From JBOICV01 sp050740255 (GTDB taxonomy: Bacteria > Pseudomonadota > Gammaproteobacteria > Nevskiales > JBOICV01): a stretch of DNA of 60,526 nt. The notes beneath the pieces are model-generated. The model saw only the letters and a list, made by a program, of their open reading frames with translations, was not told the DNA's origin and did not search any database. The position numbers and the translations under genes are program-made. Shown piece after piece: positions 1-8,058 of the stretch (position 1 is its first letter; every line of letters starts with the position of its first letter). The stretch lies in contig JBOICV010000117.1 of assembly GCA_050740255.1 (NCBI GenBank), forward strand, positions 1 to 60,526, in the 5' to 3' direction.

Positions 1-118
1 TAATACATCCATGCTGATCACTCCTGCCCGCCCTGTCTTTGTTATCGAGGGCGAAGCGTAAGGGGTGGGTCAGTTTTCGTTGCAAACTACCCCCAAAAGT
101 GGGTCAGAATTGGATGCA
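1..118 (-). mobile_element. End of an IS21-like insertion sequence (left part off window)
   Basis: Read on the minus strand, the segment starts TGCATCCAATTCTGACCCAC, so the outer tip is TG/CA (CA at 117-118 on the plus strand). Two copies of GTGGGTCAG lie at 65-73 and 99-107, spaced 34 bp. Repeated internal motifs near a TG...CA tip are typical of IS21-family ends. Inside the tip, AGGAG is followed by an ATG at 12-10 on the minus strand (Met-Asp-Val-Leu), which fits the start of an istA-type transposase running off the window. Only four codons are visible, so the transposase assignment is inference. The flanking target duplication cannot be checked because the other end is missing. Confidence 0.55.
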
Positions 119-229
119 CGCGGACACATAAGTGAATCAATTGGATCAAAATCAATAGCAATCAGTAGAGTCAGACACGATTGATTTACTGATCTAAGGT
201 GCCGGACGTCACTCCCACCGAGCCGCTGC

Positions 230-480
230 ATCGCCCGTCTGCCCATATGGCCTGTTTGGTCAGCCGCAGCACGTCATCCAGCGAAGTAACAACCGCAGCC
301 TGATTTTCTTTGCCCTGAAGACCGTTCCGTCTGGAATGCCTGCTCGATGGCTGCGACCGCTACACCTGTTCTGTCCACGCCTATGTGCTGATGACCTGCA
401 TCTGCCGGTCGCACCCGATACCGCAGACGGGATAGCTCATGCAGTCGGTGGGCCGGCGTTACGCTCAGCGAGTAAGCTTG
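230..480 (+). pseudogene. Decayed REP-associated tyrosine transposase (RAYT, Y1 transposase family)
   Basis: Fragments of a RAYT/Y1 transposase can be read in order but in shifting frames. ARLP at 233-244 follows ATC at 230-232 where the ATG should be. GQPQHVIQRSNNRSLIFF is at 258-311. LECLLDGCDRY then CSVHAYVLMT is at 331-396. The family's NHVHLL step is damaged by a loss of about 7 nt after 396; VHLPVAPDTADGIAH follows, then MQSVGRRYAQ in another frame at 439-468. These are the family's hallmark blocks, including the HxH region used for metal binding. The start codon is lost and there are at least four frame changes, so no protein is made. RAYTs mobilise or maintain REP palindromes, and REP-like palindromes do occur at 41518-41603. 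Confidence 0.72.
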
Positions 481-659
481 AAAAACTGGCCCATCGGTGC
501 GTGACTTTGCCGGTGTGCGGCGGTCGGCAAAATGGGGGGCGCGACGACAAAACAGGATGAAGGGTTGGCCTCTCGCGGCCTAGCGAACCGACGCTAACAC
601 GACTGCGCTACCTCATAGTGGCGATAGCATTAGAGCTCATGCTTTTTTGGGAGACGAGA

Positions 660-905
660 ATGGAAGACCAGTCATTGCTACTTATGCAGTTCGTGCCGCT
701 ACTCATCATATCGTTGGCTCTTGGCGTTCAGGGGTTTTTGCTCGCCAAGGACAAAGGGCGCAGCGTCGTCAAGTGGACAGTTCTGGGTCTTACGCCGCTG
801 GTGAATATCTTTTGCATTTGGTATTTCGTGGGTGCCTCGAATCTGCGTCAAGAGAGAAAGTTGGATGAGCTTGTTGAAAAAATCAATAGGGTTACGATTA
901 ACTAA
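660..905 (+). CDS. Small two-helix membrane protein, unknown function
   Basis: An 81-residue protein. I chose the ATG at 660 because GGGAGA sits just upstream at 649-654; a longer reading from 618 has no visible ribosome site. Residues about 5-24 (LLLMQFVPLLIISLALGVQG) and about 33-51 are hydrophobic and predict two membrane helices joined by a short basic loop (KDKGRS). The tail QERKLDELVEKINR is charged and helical, probably cytoplasmic. It stands alone between the transposon scar and a convergent GST gene. Short proteins of this layout are common in proteobacteria as hypotheticals; I do not recognise a named family. Confidence 0.6.
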   Translation: MEDQSLLLMQFVPLLIISLALGVQGFLLAKDKGRSVVKWTVLGLTPLVNIFCIWYFVGASNLRQERKLDELVEKINRVTIN

Positions 906-975
906 ACCCGCCCCACCCCAGTGCGGTGCCAGTCGCCGCCTTGAGCGAACGGGCGCATGGCCCGCAGCGCAGACG

Positions 976-2133
976 TTATCGCTGCGCAGGTGCGTACCAG
1001 TGCGTGGTGCCGGTAAAATAGATGGCGAGTTTCTCCATCGTTCCGACTTTGCGTGGAGCGCAAACCGGCGGCGTCACGCCGCGATACAGGCCTGATTCGA
1101 TGCGGCCGTCGCGCTGGAGCGGCTCCAAACAGTTGTTGCTCTTGAGCGTTGCTTCTACCGCTGGCCGAGCGGCGGCGGGAACCGCTGCCAGGTGAGTCTG
1201 CAAGCGCTCGCGACACCAGACTCGGTAGGGCGAGACATTGAAATCGCGATAGCTTACGCCCTGGATTTCCAGATCGAACCGCTTGCGGCCGTCGCGGTAG
1301 GCGATCGCATTGGCGTGCAGGTAAGGCAGATAGGCTTCGCCGATATCCTTGAGAATGGGAATCCAGTCCTGTGGCACTGCGCCGGCCGAAGTCCAGTCAC
1401 CACGAAGCTTTGACTGGCGGGCATTCCACATGCGCCCGACCCATTCATACACCGCCGGAGCGCGCTCCAGCATGAGCAGACTTGGCGTGGGATCGAGCGC
1501 GCCGTGGCGGAACATGCAGGCGAAGAACCCGAAGTCCGCGAGCGACGGGCGGTCACCGAGCATGAACGGCCGCGCCTCGAATATTTTCTGCAAACGATCA
1601 AGCGTGTTGAGAAAAATACCTTCAACATGCGCTTGGGTTTCGGCTGTGACGCCGTCGCCGCTCACATAGGCCTTGCGCGAACGCTGGCGGGCTTGCAGCG
1701 CAATCATCCCTCGTGGCAGCGGTGCGTCGGACAGAAAGGTCGCGGCGTAGCGGCGTGACAGCAGGTCGGCGTCGGGCTGCACACCGAAGCGGTAATACAG
1801 CGCGGGCCGCCACAGCCACTCGTCGGCGTAGTCTTCCAGCAGCCGCGAAAAGAACGCCTGATAAGGGTCTTCGGGAATCACGGGGCCCGCCGGAAAGCGC
1901 GCCTCGAACCAGTCGATCATCGGCGTGGTGTCGGCGAGCCACTGGCCTTCCGGTGTTTGCACCACCGGCACCTTCATCAGTCCGGTGTTCGGGTAAACGA
2001 GGTTCAGCACCTCACCCCACTTCGGTTCGATGGTCCGGTGTGGCACTTCCTTGTAGCGCAGATAGGCCTGCATCTTGCCGCTGAAGAACGACAGGTAGTA
2101 GATGTAAAGTGTGTATTCGGTTTTGCTTTTCAC
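976..2133 (-). CDS. Glutathione S-transferase family protein with long C-terminal extension
   Basis: A 385-residue protein with a thioredoxin-fold GST N-terminal domain (about residues 8-85: LYIYYLSFFSGKMQAYLRYK, a cis-proline segment KVPVVQT, then ADTTPMIDW) and a helical GST C-terminal domain (about 120-260, with the N-capping-box region DRPSLADFGFF). Typical GSTs are 200-240 residues; this one carries roughly 120 extra residues with no motif I recognise. It may bind glutathione for conjugation or reduction, but no substrate can be inferred. It lies on the minus strand, alone, convergent with the small membrane protein upstream. Confidence 0.8.
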   Translation of the reverse strand: MKSKTEYTLYIYYLSFFSGKMQAYLRYKEVPHRTIEPKWGEVLNLVYPNTGLMKVPVVQTPEGQWLADTTPMIDWFEARFPAGPVIPEDPYQAFFSRLLEDYADEWLWRPALYYRFGVQPDADLLSRRYAATFLSDAPLPRGMIALQARQRSRKAYVSGDGVTAETQAHVEGIFLNTLDRLQKIFEARPFMLGDRPSLADFGFFACMFRHGALDPTPSLLMLERAPAVYEWVGRMWNARQSKLRGDWTSAGAVPQDWIPILKDIGEAYLPYLHANAIAYRDGRKRFDLEIQGVSYRDFNVSPYRVWCRERLQTHLAAVPAAARPAVEATLKSNNCLEPLQRDGRIESGLYRGVTPPVCAPRKVGTMEKLAIYFTGTTHWYAPAQR

Positions 2134-2429
2134 GCCGGGGCTCCTGTGCGGGCAGAATCTCAGTCTAATCGTTCCGAACCGTCAGGTTCGCGCACCGCAC
2201 TGCGTTCGAGCCGGCTGAGGCGAAGCGCCGGGGAAGCCTGGAGTTGTCCGGAAGCTGACGCCTAAGTTGCCGCCCTCAGCGCGACGCGCACAAAAAAACA
2301 TCGGTGGGTCCGGGAATCGCGGATTCTCCGGCTTGGATGAGAACGGCCGCGAACCCGTCCCGCAGGGCCGTCACGCCAAGGTAGTCGCCGCGTCGTGCGC
2401 GGCACGCATGGGCCGGCGCGAGAACATCT
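2134..2429. other. Non-coding gap between GST and AraC genes
   Basis: About 296 bp with no reading frame resembling a known protein. Frames across it overlap the AraC gene or lack ribosome sites. No tRNA, convincing terminator or long palindrome was seen. It should hold the promoter of the GST gene and the 3' end of the AraC transcript. Confidence 0.5.
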
Positions 2430-3347
2430 TCAGGTCTTGTCCCGCTCACGCAACGAGCGGCGAAACGCCTGGGGTGTTGATTTTTCGAGCCGCTTGAAGA
2501 ACTGCACCATCGGGCTGGCATCGCCGAACCCGAGTTGATAACTGATGGCGTCAACCGTGTCGTCCGTGTACGCCAGCTGCCGTTTTGCTTCGAGCAGCAC
2601 GCGGGCGTCAATCATCGCCTTCGCGGTCTTGCCGCTGAACGCCAGGCATGCGCGGGTCAGGGTGCGTTCCGCATAGCCCAGCTTTTTGGCGTAGTCCTGA
2701 ACGGTCCAACGCCCTGGGTAATGCTGATCAAGCAGCAGTTGGAACTCATGTACCAAGCTCGAGAAAACCGGCGGCTCTTTCTCACCTGTGGCGCTGGCGT
2801 CCCAGGCGATTCGCAGGCTGATGAGCCAGGTGTACAGCCGCTGGCGCGCAAGGGCCTCTTGCAGATCGCGCGAGGCATGCCGCCCCAGGTCGCGCTCGAG
2901 TGCGTCGCAGATCTCCAGCAGCTCAAGGACAACCGGGCCGGGCAGACGCGAGCAGGCCGGCCAGGGGCTGCTCCAGAGCAGGGGCCGGAGATAGGCCAGG
3001 CGCTCCGGGAGCATGAATTTAGGATCCACCACCAGCAGCCGCGCGTCCATGCTGTCGTTCAACCGGAACTGGTGCAGATCGCCCGCGCGAACGACGATCA
3101 GCGTATTCGGGACCACCCGATGACGCACAAAGTCAACGACGTGCTCGCCGCTGCCCCGCGTATAGAGCACGAACATCAGGAACTCCGGCCGCTGCATCGC
3201 CGCGAGGTGCCTTGCGCTCGCGCGCTCCCGCAGCTGCGCCAGGCTCAGGGTCTCGACGCCAAGGCCATCGCGTCGCGATGGCTGGAAGCGAACAAGCTCC
3301 GGCGGTGCCTTCAGGCGCGGTTGGCGACGGCTGTTGGGAACGGACAT
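2430..3347 (-). CDS. AraC family transcriptional regulator
   Basis: A 305-residue regulator. Residues about 25-110 form an AraC-type cupin ligand pocket (LMFVLYTRGSGEHVVDF, then IVVRAGDLHQFRL). Residues about 205-300 hold the two helix-turn-helix units (WTVQDYAKKLGYAERTLTRA and VDAISYQLGFGDASPMVQFF, ending TPQAFR). The last motif is the usual AraC/XylS signature. It is divergent from the SnoaL-like/cupin pair starting at 3486 across 138 bp, so those two genes are its most likely targets, a common arrangement for AraC regulators. The ligand is unknown. Confidence 0.9.
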   Translation of the reverse strand: MSVPNSRRQPRLKAPPELVRFQPSRRDGLGVETLSLAQLRERASARHLAAMQRPEFLMFVLYTRGSGEHVVDFVRHRVVPNTLIVVRAGDLHQFRLNDSMDARLLVVDPKFMLPERLAYLRPLLWSSPWPACSRLPGPVVLELLEICDALERDLGRHASRDLQEALARQRLYTWLISLRIAWDASATGEKEPPVFSSLVHEFQLLLDQHYPGRWTVQDYAKKLGYAERTLTRACLAFSGKTAKAMIDARVLLEAKRQLAYTDDTVDAISYQLGFGDASPMVQFFKRLEKSTPQAFRRSLRERDKT

Positions 3348-3485
3348 TTCGCATCACCTTCTTGCTTATGTCCATTTTCACACATGCGTTGTCTTCTTTA
3401 CGACGTGCAGGATCCTTGCAAGAGTCTAAATTGAACACTATCCATTCCGACGCACTCTGGAAGCGTCAATCCCAGGAGACCCGCC

Positions 3486-3902
3486 ATGCCGAACGCCGCA
3501 TTTCATGACCTTCTCGCCCCGCTCTACAAACAAGCCCTGACCGTCAACAAGGAAACCACCCCGGCGGCCGTGCTGGAGCGTGTACTGGCCGACAACTTCC
3601 AGTCCATCAACAGCCAGGAAGTGAAGGACAAGGCCACGCTGATCAAGCAGGTCGGGTTCTTCTGGCAATTGATCCCGGACCTGAAGTGGGAGCCCGTGGA
3701 CAAGATCGTTGAAGGCAACAAGACCGTGATCCGCGCGGTGGCCACCGGCAGCCCGGTCGGTGACTTCATGGGCATCGCCTGCGACGGCAGCAAGGCTTTC
3801 CGCATTGATACGATCGATATTCACGAGATCGTTGGCGGCAGGATTGCCAAGATTTGGCACCTGGAGGACTGGGCCACCGCGATGCGTCAGCTCAAGGGCT
3901 GA
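3486..3902 (+). CDS. SnoaL-like ester cyclase / NTF2-fold protein
   Basis: A 138-residue single-domain protein with the NTF2-like cone fold expected of SnoaL-type proteins. A helical start (MPNAAFHDLLAPLYKQALTV) is followed by LERVLADNFQSIN, then strands ending VGGRIAKIWHLEDWATAMRQL, the usual closing motif of the family. Members include polyketide cyclases and small-molecule hydrolases or isomerases; the substrate here is not predictable. The start has a clear CCAGGAGA ribosome site. It is 6 bp upstream of the cupin gene, so the two are probably co-transcribed and controlled by the divergent AraC regulator. Confidence 0.8.
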   Translation: MPNAAFHDLLAPLYKQALTVNKETTPAAVLERVLADNFQSINSQEVKDKATLIKQVGFFWQLIPDLKWEPVDKIVEGNKTVIRAVATGSPVGDFMGIACDGSKAFRIDTIDIHEIVGGRIAKIWHLEDWATAMRQLKG

Positions 3903-3908
3903 ACGCGG

Positions 3909-4355
3909 ATGAAACGCTTCGCGCTGCTGGGTCTGGCCCCCGTTGTTCTTTCAGTTTCCGTCGCTGCCGCCGCGGAGAAGCACGCTCCGCTGTCGATACA
4001 GACGCTGACATCGGCCGAGGCCAGGTTTGGCGACGGGCCCGAGGACTCGGTCAAGGTTGCCCACATCTATGGGGATCCCGACAAGGATGGAATGTTCGTC
4101 ATGTGGATGAAAATGCCGGCGGGCGCGCAGACGCCGCCGCACTGGTACGCATCAGATAAAATCTTTACCGTCTTGTCGGGCAGCATCGGCCTTGGCCTCG
4201 GCGATACGTTTGACGAGAACGCTGGCAAGGAAATCCAGGCCGGCGGCTTCGCTGTGATTCCGGCCAAGGCTCACCACTTCGGCTGGAGCAAAGACGGCGC
4301 CCTGATTCAGGTGCAGGGCATGGGTCCCTTCAAGATGCACTGGCTGGAGCCCTAG
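3909..4355 (+). CDS. Secreted cupin-domain protein
   Basis: A 148-residue protein with a cleavable signal peptide (residues 1-21, ending SVAAAA). The mature part is one cupin barrel: MKMPAGAQTPPHWYASDKIF, VLSGSIGLGLGD, then GFAVIPAKAHHFGW. The spaced His residues fit a metal-binding cupin of the DUF4437/ChrR-like type. It probably acts in the periplasm. It follows the SnoaL-like gene by 6 bp, so they form a two-gene operon. Whether it is an enzyme or a binding protein is not visible from sequence. Confidence 0.8.
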   Translation: MKRFALLGLAPVVLSVSVAAAAEKHAPLSIQTLTSAEARFGDGPEDSVKVAHIYGDPDKDGMFVMWMKMPAGAQTPPHWYASDKIFTVLSGSIGLGLGDTFDENAGKEIQAGGFAVIPAKAHHFGWSKDGALIQVQGMGPFKMHWLEP

Positions 4356-4385
4356 CGGCTGTCGGCTGATCGCCCTGCTGATTTG

Positions 4386-4432
4386 TCAGTGGCTTTCGTA
4401 GGCCCCGATTATCCCGAGCGCCATCTTTTGCA
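4386..4432 (-). pseudogene. Scar of a choice-of-anchor Q protein C-terminus
   Basis: On the minus strand this reads RAKDG, then after one frame slip GAYESH and a stop. The intact gene at 6643-8010 ends RAKDGACDIGAYESH followed by a stop. The nucleotide match runs about 47 bp with scattered changes. Nothing recognisable continues upstream. It looks like the last trace of a paralogue of the nearby choice-of-anchor Q lipoprotein. Confidence 0.55.
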
Positions 4433-4565
4433 CGACGCAAACTCCGATGTATCACGCGCAGGCGTTCGGGACGCCTGGCCACAATTCACGCACTGCCGGC
4501 GCTATTGCTCGGCCCATCCTGCACCTATAGTGCGCCCCGTCGAAGGCGTGGAGCTGGGGGCGCAG

Positions 4566-5678
4566 ATGAAAACGGCGGATATCAGGCGAACAAGCCAGTG
4601 GGCGATTGCAGGCTGTGCGCTCGCAGTGAGTTGCTTGATGTTTTTGCTTGGCGGCTGCGCCTGGGTTGGCCTGACCCTAGGAGCACTCACTTATCCGACA
4701 ACGCAACCGGGTGAGTCGGCAAACGTTGTCGCCAACGGCAACTGGGCGTACGTGACGCGCGGTGCTGCCGGCATCGAGATTCTGCATCTGGGCGCTGCTA
4801 CGAGCAGCACGTTGATGCGACTGCCGCACGACGTGGAAAGCGCAGACGATCTGGCGATCGCCGATGATCTGTTGTTCGTACTGGATGCGCGGCCGCAGGG
4901 ACATCTCAGCGTTTTCTCGCTGACGACGCCATCGGCGCCGGCGCTCGTGGGCACACCCATCGCGGTTGAGGTCGGGCCGTTCTCGGGCGTGTCGGCTGCA
5001 GCCGGCCGGGTGATCGTCTCCGGCGGCACTTCGCAGCTCTCCTTGCGCAGCTATGACGCTGCGGGCCGCCTCGGCGCAGCAGTCGTCAGCGCCGATTACG
5101 GCCGTGGCCAGCCCGACGTGCTGCTGGATTCGCGCGGCGAGCTGGCGCTGATTTCCACGCACAACTGGGGCCCGTATTTCCGGCTGACGCTGGCGCGCGT
5201 GTCGGGCTCGCCGCTGTCTCTGGCCGAACAAGGCTCGCTGCCGCTGGACACTTATGGATTTACGCCGGGCGGCGCCGAGCCGGCGAATTTTCCGATTGAA
5301 TCCGCCATCGCCGGGCAGCATGCCTACGTCGCGTTCAACAAGGGCCTTGGCGTTCTGGATGTCAGCAGTCCCAAGGCCCCGAAGCAAGTTGCGCTGCTCA
5401 AGCTCGATGTAGAACCCGTCAACGTGGACGTGCAGGATGGGGTTGCCGCTATGGTTGGATCGCAGCCGAAGCCCATGCTGATCCTTGTGGATGTGCGAGA
5501 TGCCCCGAATCCAAAGGTCTTGCAGTCGTTGCCGCTGCCAGAGGGCAGCTTCGCTACAGGAGTCGCGCTGACGCCGGCATACGTCATCGTCGCGGCCCAC
5601 GGCAAAGGCAGCCTGCTTTTCGATCGCTCGAAAGGTGCTTGGGAACACATTGACCATACCGATGTTTTACCGCCTTAA
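4566..5678 (+). CDS. Lipoprotein with LVIVD-like beta-propeller repeats
   Basis: A 370-residue lipoprotein. The ATG at 4566 is preferred over upstream starts because it gives a signal peptide with lipobox LGGC (Cys31) and has GGAGCTGGGGG upstream. The mature protein shows repeating strands of the LVIVD type: NWAYVTRGAAGIEILHLG, DLLFVLDARPQGHLSVFSL, HAYVAFNKGLGVLDVSS, and ILVDVRDAPNPKVLQSLPL. Such repeats build a propeller-like surface protein, usually of unknown ligand. It is followed after 25 bp by the tandem-module secreted protein, so the two may share a transcript. Confidence 0.75.
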   Translation: MKTADIRRTSQWAIAGCALAVSCLMFLLGGCAWVGLTLGALTYPTTQPGESANVVANGNWAYVTRGAAGIEILHLGAATSSTLMRLPHDVESADDLAIADDLLFVLDARPQGHLSVFSLTTPSAPALVGTPIAVEVGPFSGVSAAAGRVIVSGGTSQLSLRSYDAAGRLGAAVVSADYGRGQPDVLLDSRGELALISTHNWGPYFRLTLARVSGSPLSLAEQGSLPLDTYGFTPGGAEPANFPIESAIAGQHAYVAFNKGLGVLDVSSPKAPKQVALLKLDVEPVNVDVQDGVAAMVGSQPKPMLILVDVRDAPNPKVLQSLPLPEGSFATGVALTPAYVIVAAHGKGSLLFDRSKGAWEHIDHTDVLPP

Positions 5679-5689
5679 TCCACCCACAC

Positions 5690-5696
5690 AGGAGGT
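5690..5696 (+). promoter_or_regulatory. Strong ribosome site AGGAGGT that fixes the start at 5704
   Basis: AGGAGGT lies 7 bp upstream of the ATG at 5704. It is close to the perfect anti-16S match and supports this start over the internal ATG at 5767, which has only a weaker GAGGT site. Confidence 0.7.
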
Positions 5697-5703
5697 AGTT
5701 GTC

Positions 5704-6612
5704 ATGAAGCCAGTCAATCGTTTTATGCATTTATATCCACTGTTTTCCCGTTCTCGCGAGGTTGATATGCTCCGCTCCATCCCGTTAAACACTGGCATCT
5801 CCGTCTGCCTTGTGGCGCTCGCAGCAGCGTCCACTTTCTCTGCCCAAGCGGGCGGTCTTCCGGCTACTGTCACCGGCACTGCTTCCCCGGGTCTGATCCA
5901 GCTCTCCACCACTGGTAACCCGGAAGGTCTTCATGCCGAATTGGGCGGTGAGATCAAGAAGACCGCGATTGTCGCCGAGACGGTTGGCCAGGCTACCCTG
6001 GACGGCCTGTTGAATGTCGCCGAAAAGGAACACCTGGCGCCGATGGCTCTGGTCGCGCCGAGCGGTGAGATCTACAACATGGTGGCACCCACAATTACCA
6101 AGGATAATTTCATCCTGATCACCACGGACGGTATCGCACGCCGCATGGATGTCGGTGCCTCAGAAGGCACTAACAAACCGTTTGTTGTGACCGAAATTAA
6201 CCGCTCTAAACTGCCTGCCACCGTAACCGGTAAGGCGTCCGCGGGGCTGACGCAGCTTTCAACCACCGGCAATCCGGAAGGTCTGCATGCCGAGCTTGGC
6301 GGCGACGTCAGGGAATCGTCATACGTGGCCGAAAAGGCCGGTAAAGATGCCCTTGACCGCCTGCTGAATGTCGCCCAGAAAGAGCATCTGGCGCCGAAGG
6401 CACTAGTCGCGCCCGGCGGCGAAATCTACGCGATGGTCGCGCCCACCATCACCAAGGACAACTTCATTTTGGTGACCGCGGATGGCATCGCCCGCCGGAT
6501 GGATGTCGGTGCGTCAGAAGGCACCAACATGCCTTTCCAGGTCACCAAGGTCGTCCCTGATGGCGGCACTCCCTGGTACGTCGAATTCTGGAACTGGCTG
6601 ACGGGTCGGTGA
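5704..6612 (+). CDS. Secreted protein built of two tandem copies of one novel module
   Basis: A 302-residue protein. Residues about 23-50 (ending LVALAAASTFSAQAGG) are a signal peptide; if translation starts at 5704 there are 22 extra residues before it. The mature part is two near-identical modules with a period of 118 residues, both opening LPATVTG (residues 52 and 170). Each contains LSTTGNPEGLHAELGG, LLNVA(E/Q)KEHLAP, MVAPTITKDNFIL and GIARRMDVGASEGTN. The protein ends with an aromatic tail (WYVEFWNWLTGR). I do not recognise the module. The strong conservation between copies suggests a recent in-gene duplication or gene conversion. Location should be periplasmic or outside the cell. Confidence 0.75.
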   Translation: MKPVNRFMHLYPLFSRSREVDMLRSIPLNTGISVCLVALAAASTFSAQAGGLPATVTGTASPGLIQLSTTGNPEGLHAELGGEIKKTAIVAETVGQATLDGLLNVAEKEHLAPMALVAPSGEIYNMVAPTITKDNFILITTDGIARRMDVGASEGTNKPFVVTEINRSKLPATVTGKASAGLTQLSTTGNPEGLHAELGGDVRESSYVAEKAGKDALDRLLNVAQKEHLAPKALVAPGGEIYAMVAPTITKDNFILVTADGIARRMDVGASEGTNMPFQVTKVVPDGGTPWYVEFWNWLTGR

Positions 6613-6642
6613 AATCGCTAGGCTTCGGGTTTGCAAGTTCAG

Positions 6643-8010
6643 TCAATGACTTTCATAAGCCCCGATATCGCAAGCACCATCTTTTGCGCGCGGTAATCCG
6701 CGCTGGTCGGTGGCGGTGCAATTCGTCGGATTGCCGGCATTGATCGCGGGGCTGCCGTCGAGCAGCGCGTGGGTATCGGTGGGCCCGCCGTTGTTCGCCA
6801 GCGCTGCGAGCAGGGGGTCGCGCTGCGGCAGATCACCTGCGGCCGTCAGATTGCAACTGCCGTCGGAGTCGAGGTTGTTGCCCAGCGAGCGGGTTTGCGA
6901 AGACGACACTTCCATCAGGCAGTCGCGTGGCCCGGAGGCTGATTCATTGAGCGCAACGATGGTGTTGGCCAGCAGCAGCTCCGCGATCGCCGGAGCAATG
7001 CCGGCAGTGACGGGTTCCGGCAGCGTATCGGTATAGGCGAACGCAAAGTGGATGCCCGCGCCGCCGGCATCGGCACGGTTGTGGACGATGGTGGAATTGC
7101 TGATGGTCACACCCAGCCCCCGGATATCCACACCACCGCCCTTGCCCAGCAGCGGCGCGGGACCGGCGCCCAGCGGCAGCGGCGATGCCGGGCCGTTGGC
7201 GCGGTTGTAGCTGATCGTGGAATTGCTGATGGTGCCGCGCGAGTCAATGCGAATGCCGCCGGCCTGATAGTCCGCGGTGTTGTAACTGACCGTGCTGTCA
7301 ATCAACTCCAGCGTGCCGAGCGGATTGACGAAGATACCGCCGCCGCCACCCGCCACGTTGTCGGTGACCCACACGCGTTCGAGCCGCGCCAGCGCCTGGG
7401 CATAGACGCCACCGCCGAGCAAATTGCCGACACCGCCGGTGATGGTGAGATCGGAGATGGTGCTGTCGGCAGCGCGGCCGATCACAATGACGCCGTCAAT
7501 CCGGTTCGCATCAATTACCGTCGAGCGCGCACCGGCGCCGCGCAAAGTCATCGGCACCTTCAACAACAACGAGCCCGTGTTATCAACCGATAGCAACTGC
7601 AGTGCCGGCAGCTCGCCGATCGGGAGATCGCTGGTCGAAACCAGGTTGCGAATCGTCAGCGTGTAGCGCCCCGCCGGAACGAAAATCGTGTGGCGCCTGC
7701 CTTCGGCGTCGAAGCCCGAGGCATTGGCTTCCATGATGGCCGCACGCAGCGTGCAGGCACCTTCCGCCGATGCACAAGTCCCGTCGCCGGGAACGGCATC
7801 GACTTGATCCAGTGTGTTGTTGACCACCAGAGCACTCGCCGGGATCTGCGCACTCCGTGAGCCGCCTTCAATGACAGCATCGCCGTCCCGCGAGCTATCG
7901 CGACATCCGGCGAGCAGCGCCAACGCGACCCCCACGACGGTGCACACACTGCTGGAAACTCCGCGGCGCATTGCGCCGGCTCGACGCAAATCGCGAATAG
8001 CCTTGTTCAT
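6643..8010 (-). CDS. Choice-of-anchor Q domain lipoprotein (parallel beta-helix)
   Basis: A 455-residue lipoprotein starting at ATG 8010 (a GTG at 8034 is the alternative), with lipobox LAGC at Cys36. The early segment VNNTLDQVDAVPGDGTCAS and CTLRAAIMEANA is the standard CSLRAAI-type opening of choice-of-anchor Q and polymorphic beta-helix proteins. Runs such as ISDLTITGG, IDSTVSYNTADYQAGGI and ISNSTIVHNRADAGGAGI are beta-helix rungs. It ends SPAINAGNP and CDIGAYE, the family's C-terminal signature. Likely surface or periplasmic, anchored by lipid; function unknown. It is convergent with the tandem-module gene. Confidence 0.85.
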   Translation of the reverse strand: MNKAIRDLRRAGAMRRGVSSSVCTVVGVALALLAGCRDSSRDGDAVIEGGSRSAQIPASALVVNNTLDQVDAVPGDGTCASAEGACTLRAAIMEANASGFDAEGRRHTIFVPAGRYTLTIRNLVSTSDLPIGELPALQLLSVDNTGSLLLKVPMTLRGAGARSTVIDANRIDGVIVIGRAADSTISDLTITGGVGNLLGGGVYAQALARLERVWVTDNVAGGGGGIFVNPLGTLELIDSTVSYNTADYQAGGIRIDSRGTISNSTISYNRANGPASPLPLGAGPAPLLGKGGGVDIRGLGVTISNSTIVHNRADAGGAGIHFAFAYTDTLPEPVTAGIAPAIAELLLANTIVALNESASGPRDCLMEVSSSQTRSLGNNLDSDGSCNLTAAGDLPQRDPLLAALANNGGPTDTHALLDGSPAINAGNPTNCTATDQRGLPRAKDGACDIGAYESH

Positions 8011-8058
8011 GTCGTAGTCTTTAGTCTGAAGCACCCAAGCGCAATACCCGCTTTGGCT

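Noticed and set aside
336..560. 74-codon frame at the left end
   Set aside because: It is one of several frames running over the RAYT fossil and is not a gene in its own right.
120..660. Integron attC site near the small membrane protein
   Set aside because: No site with both RYYYAAC and GTTRRRY cores in the right spacing was found.
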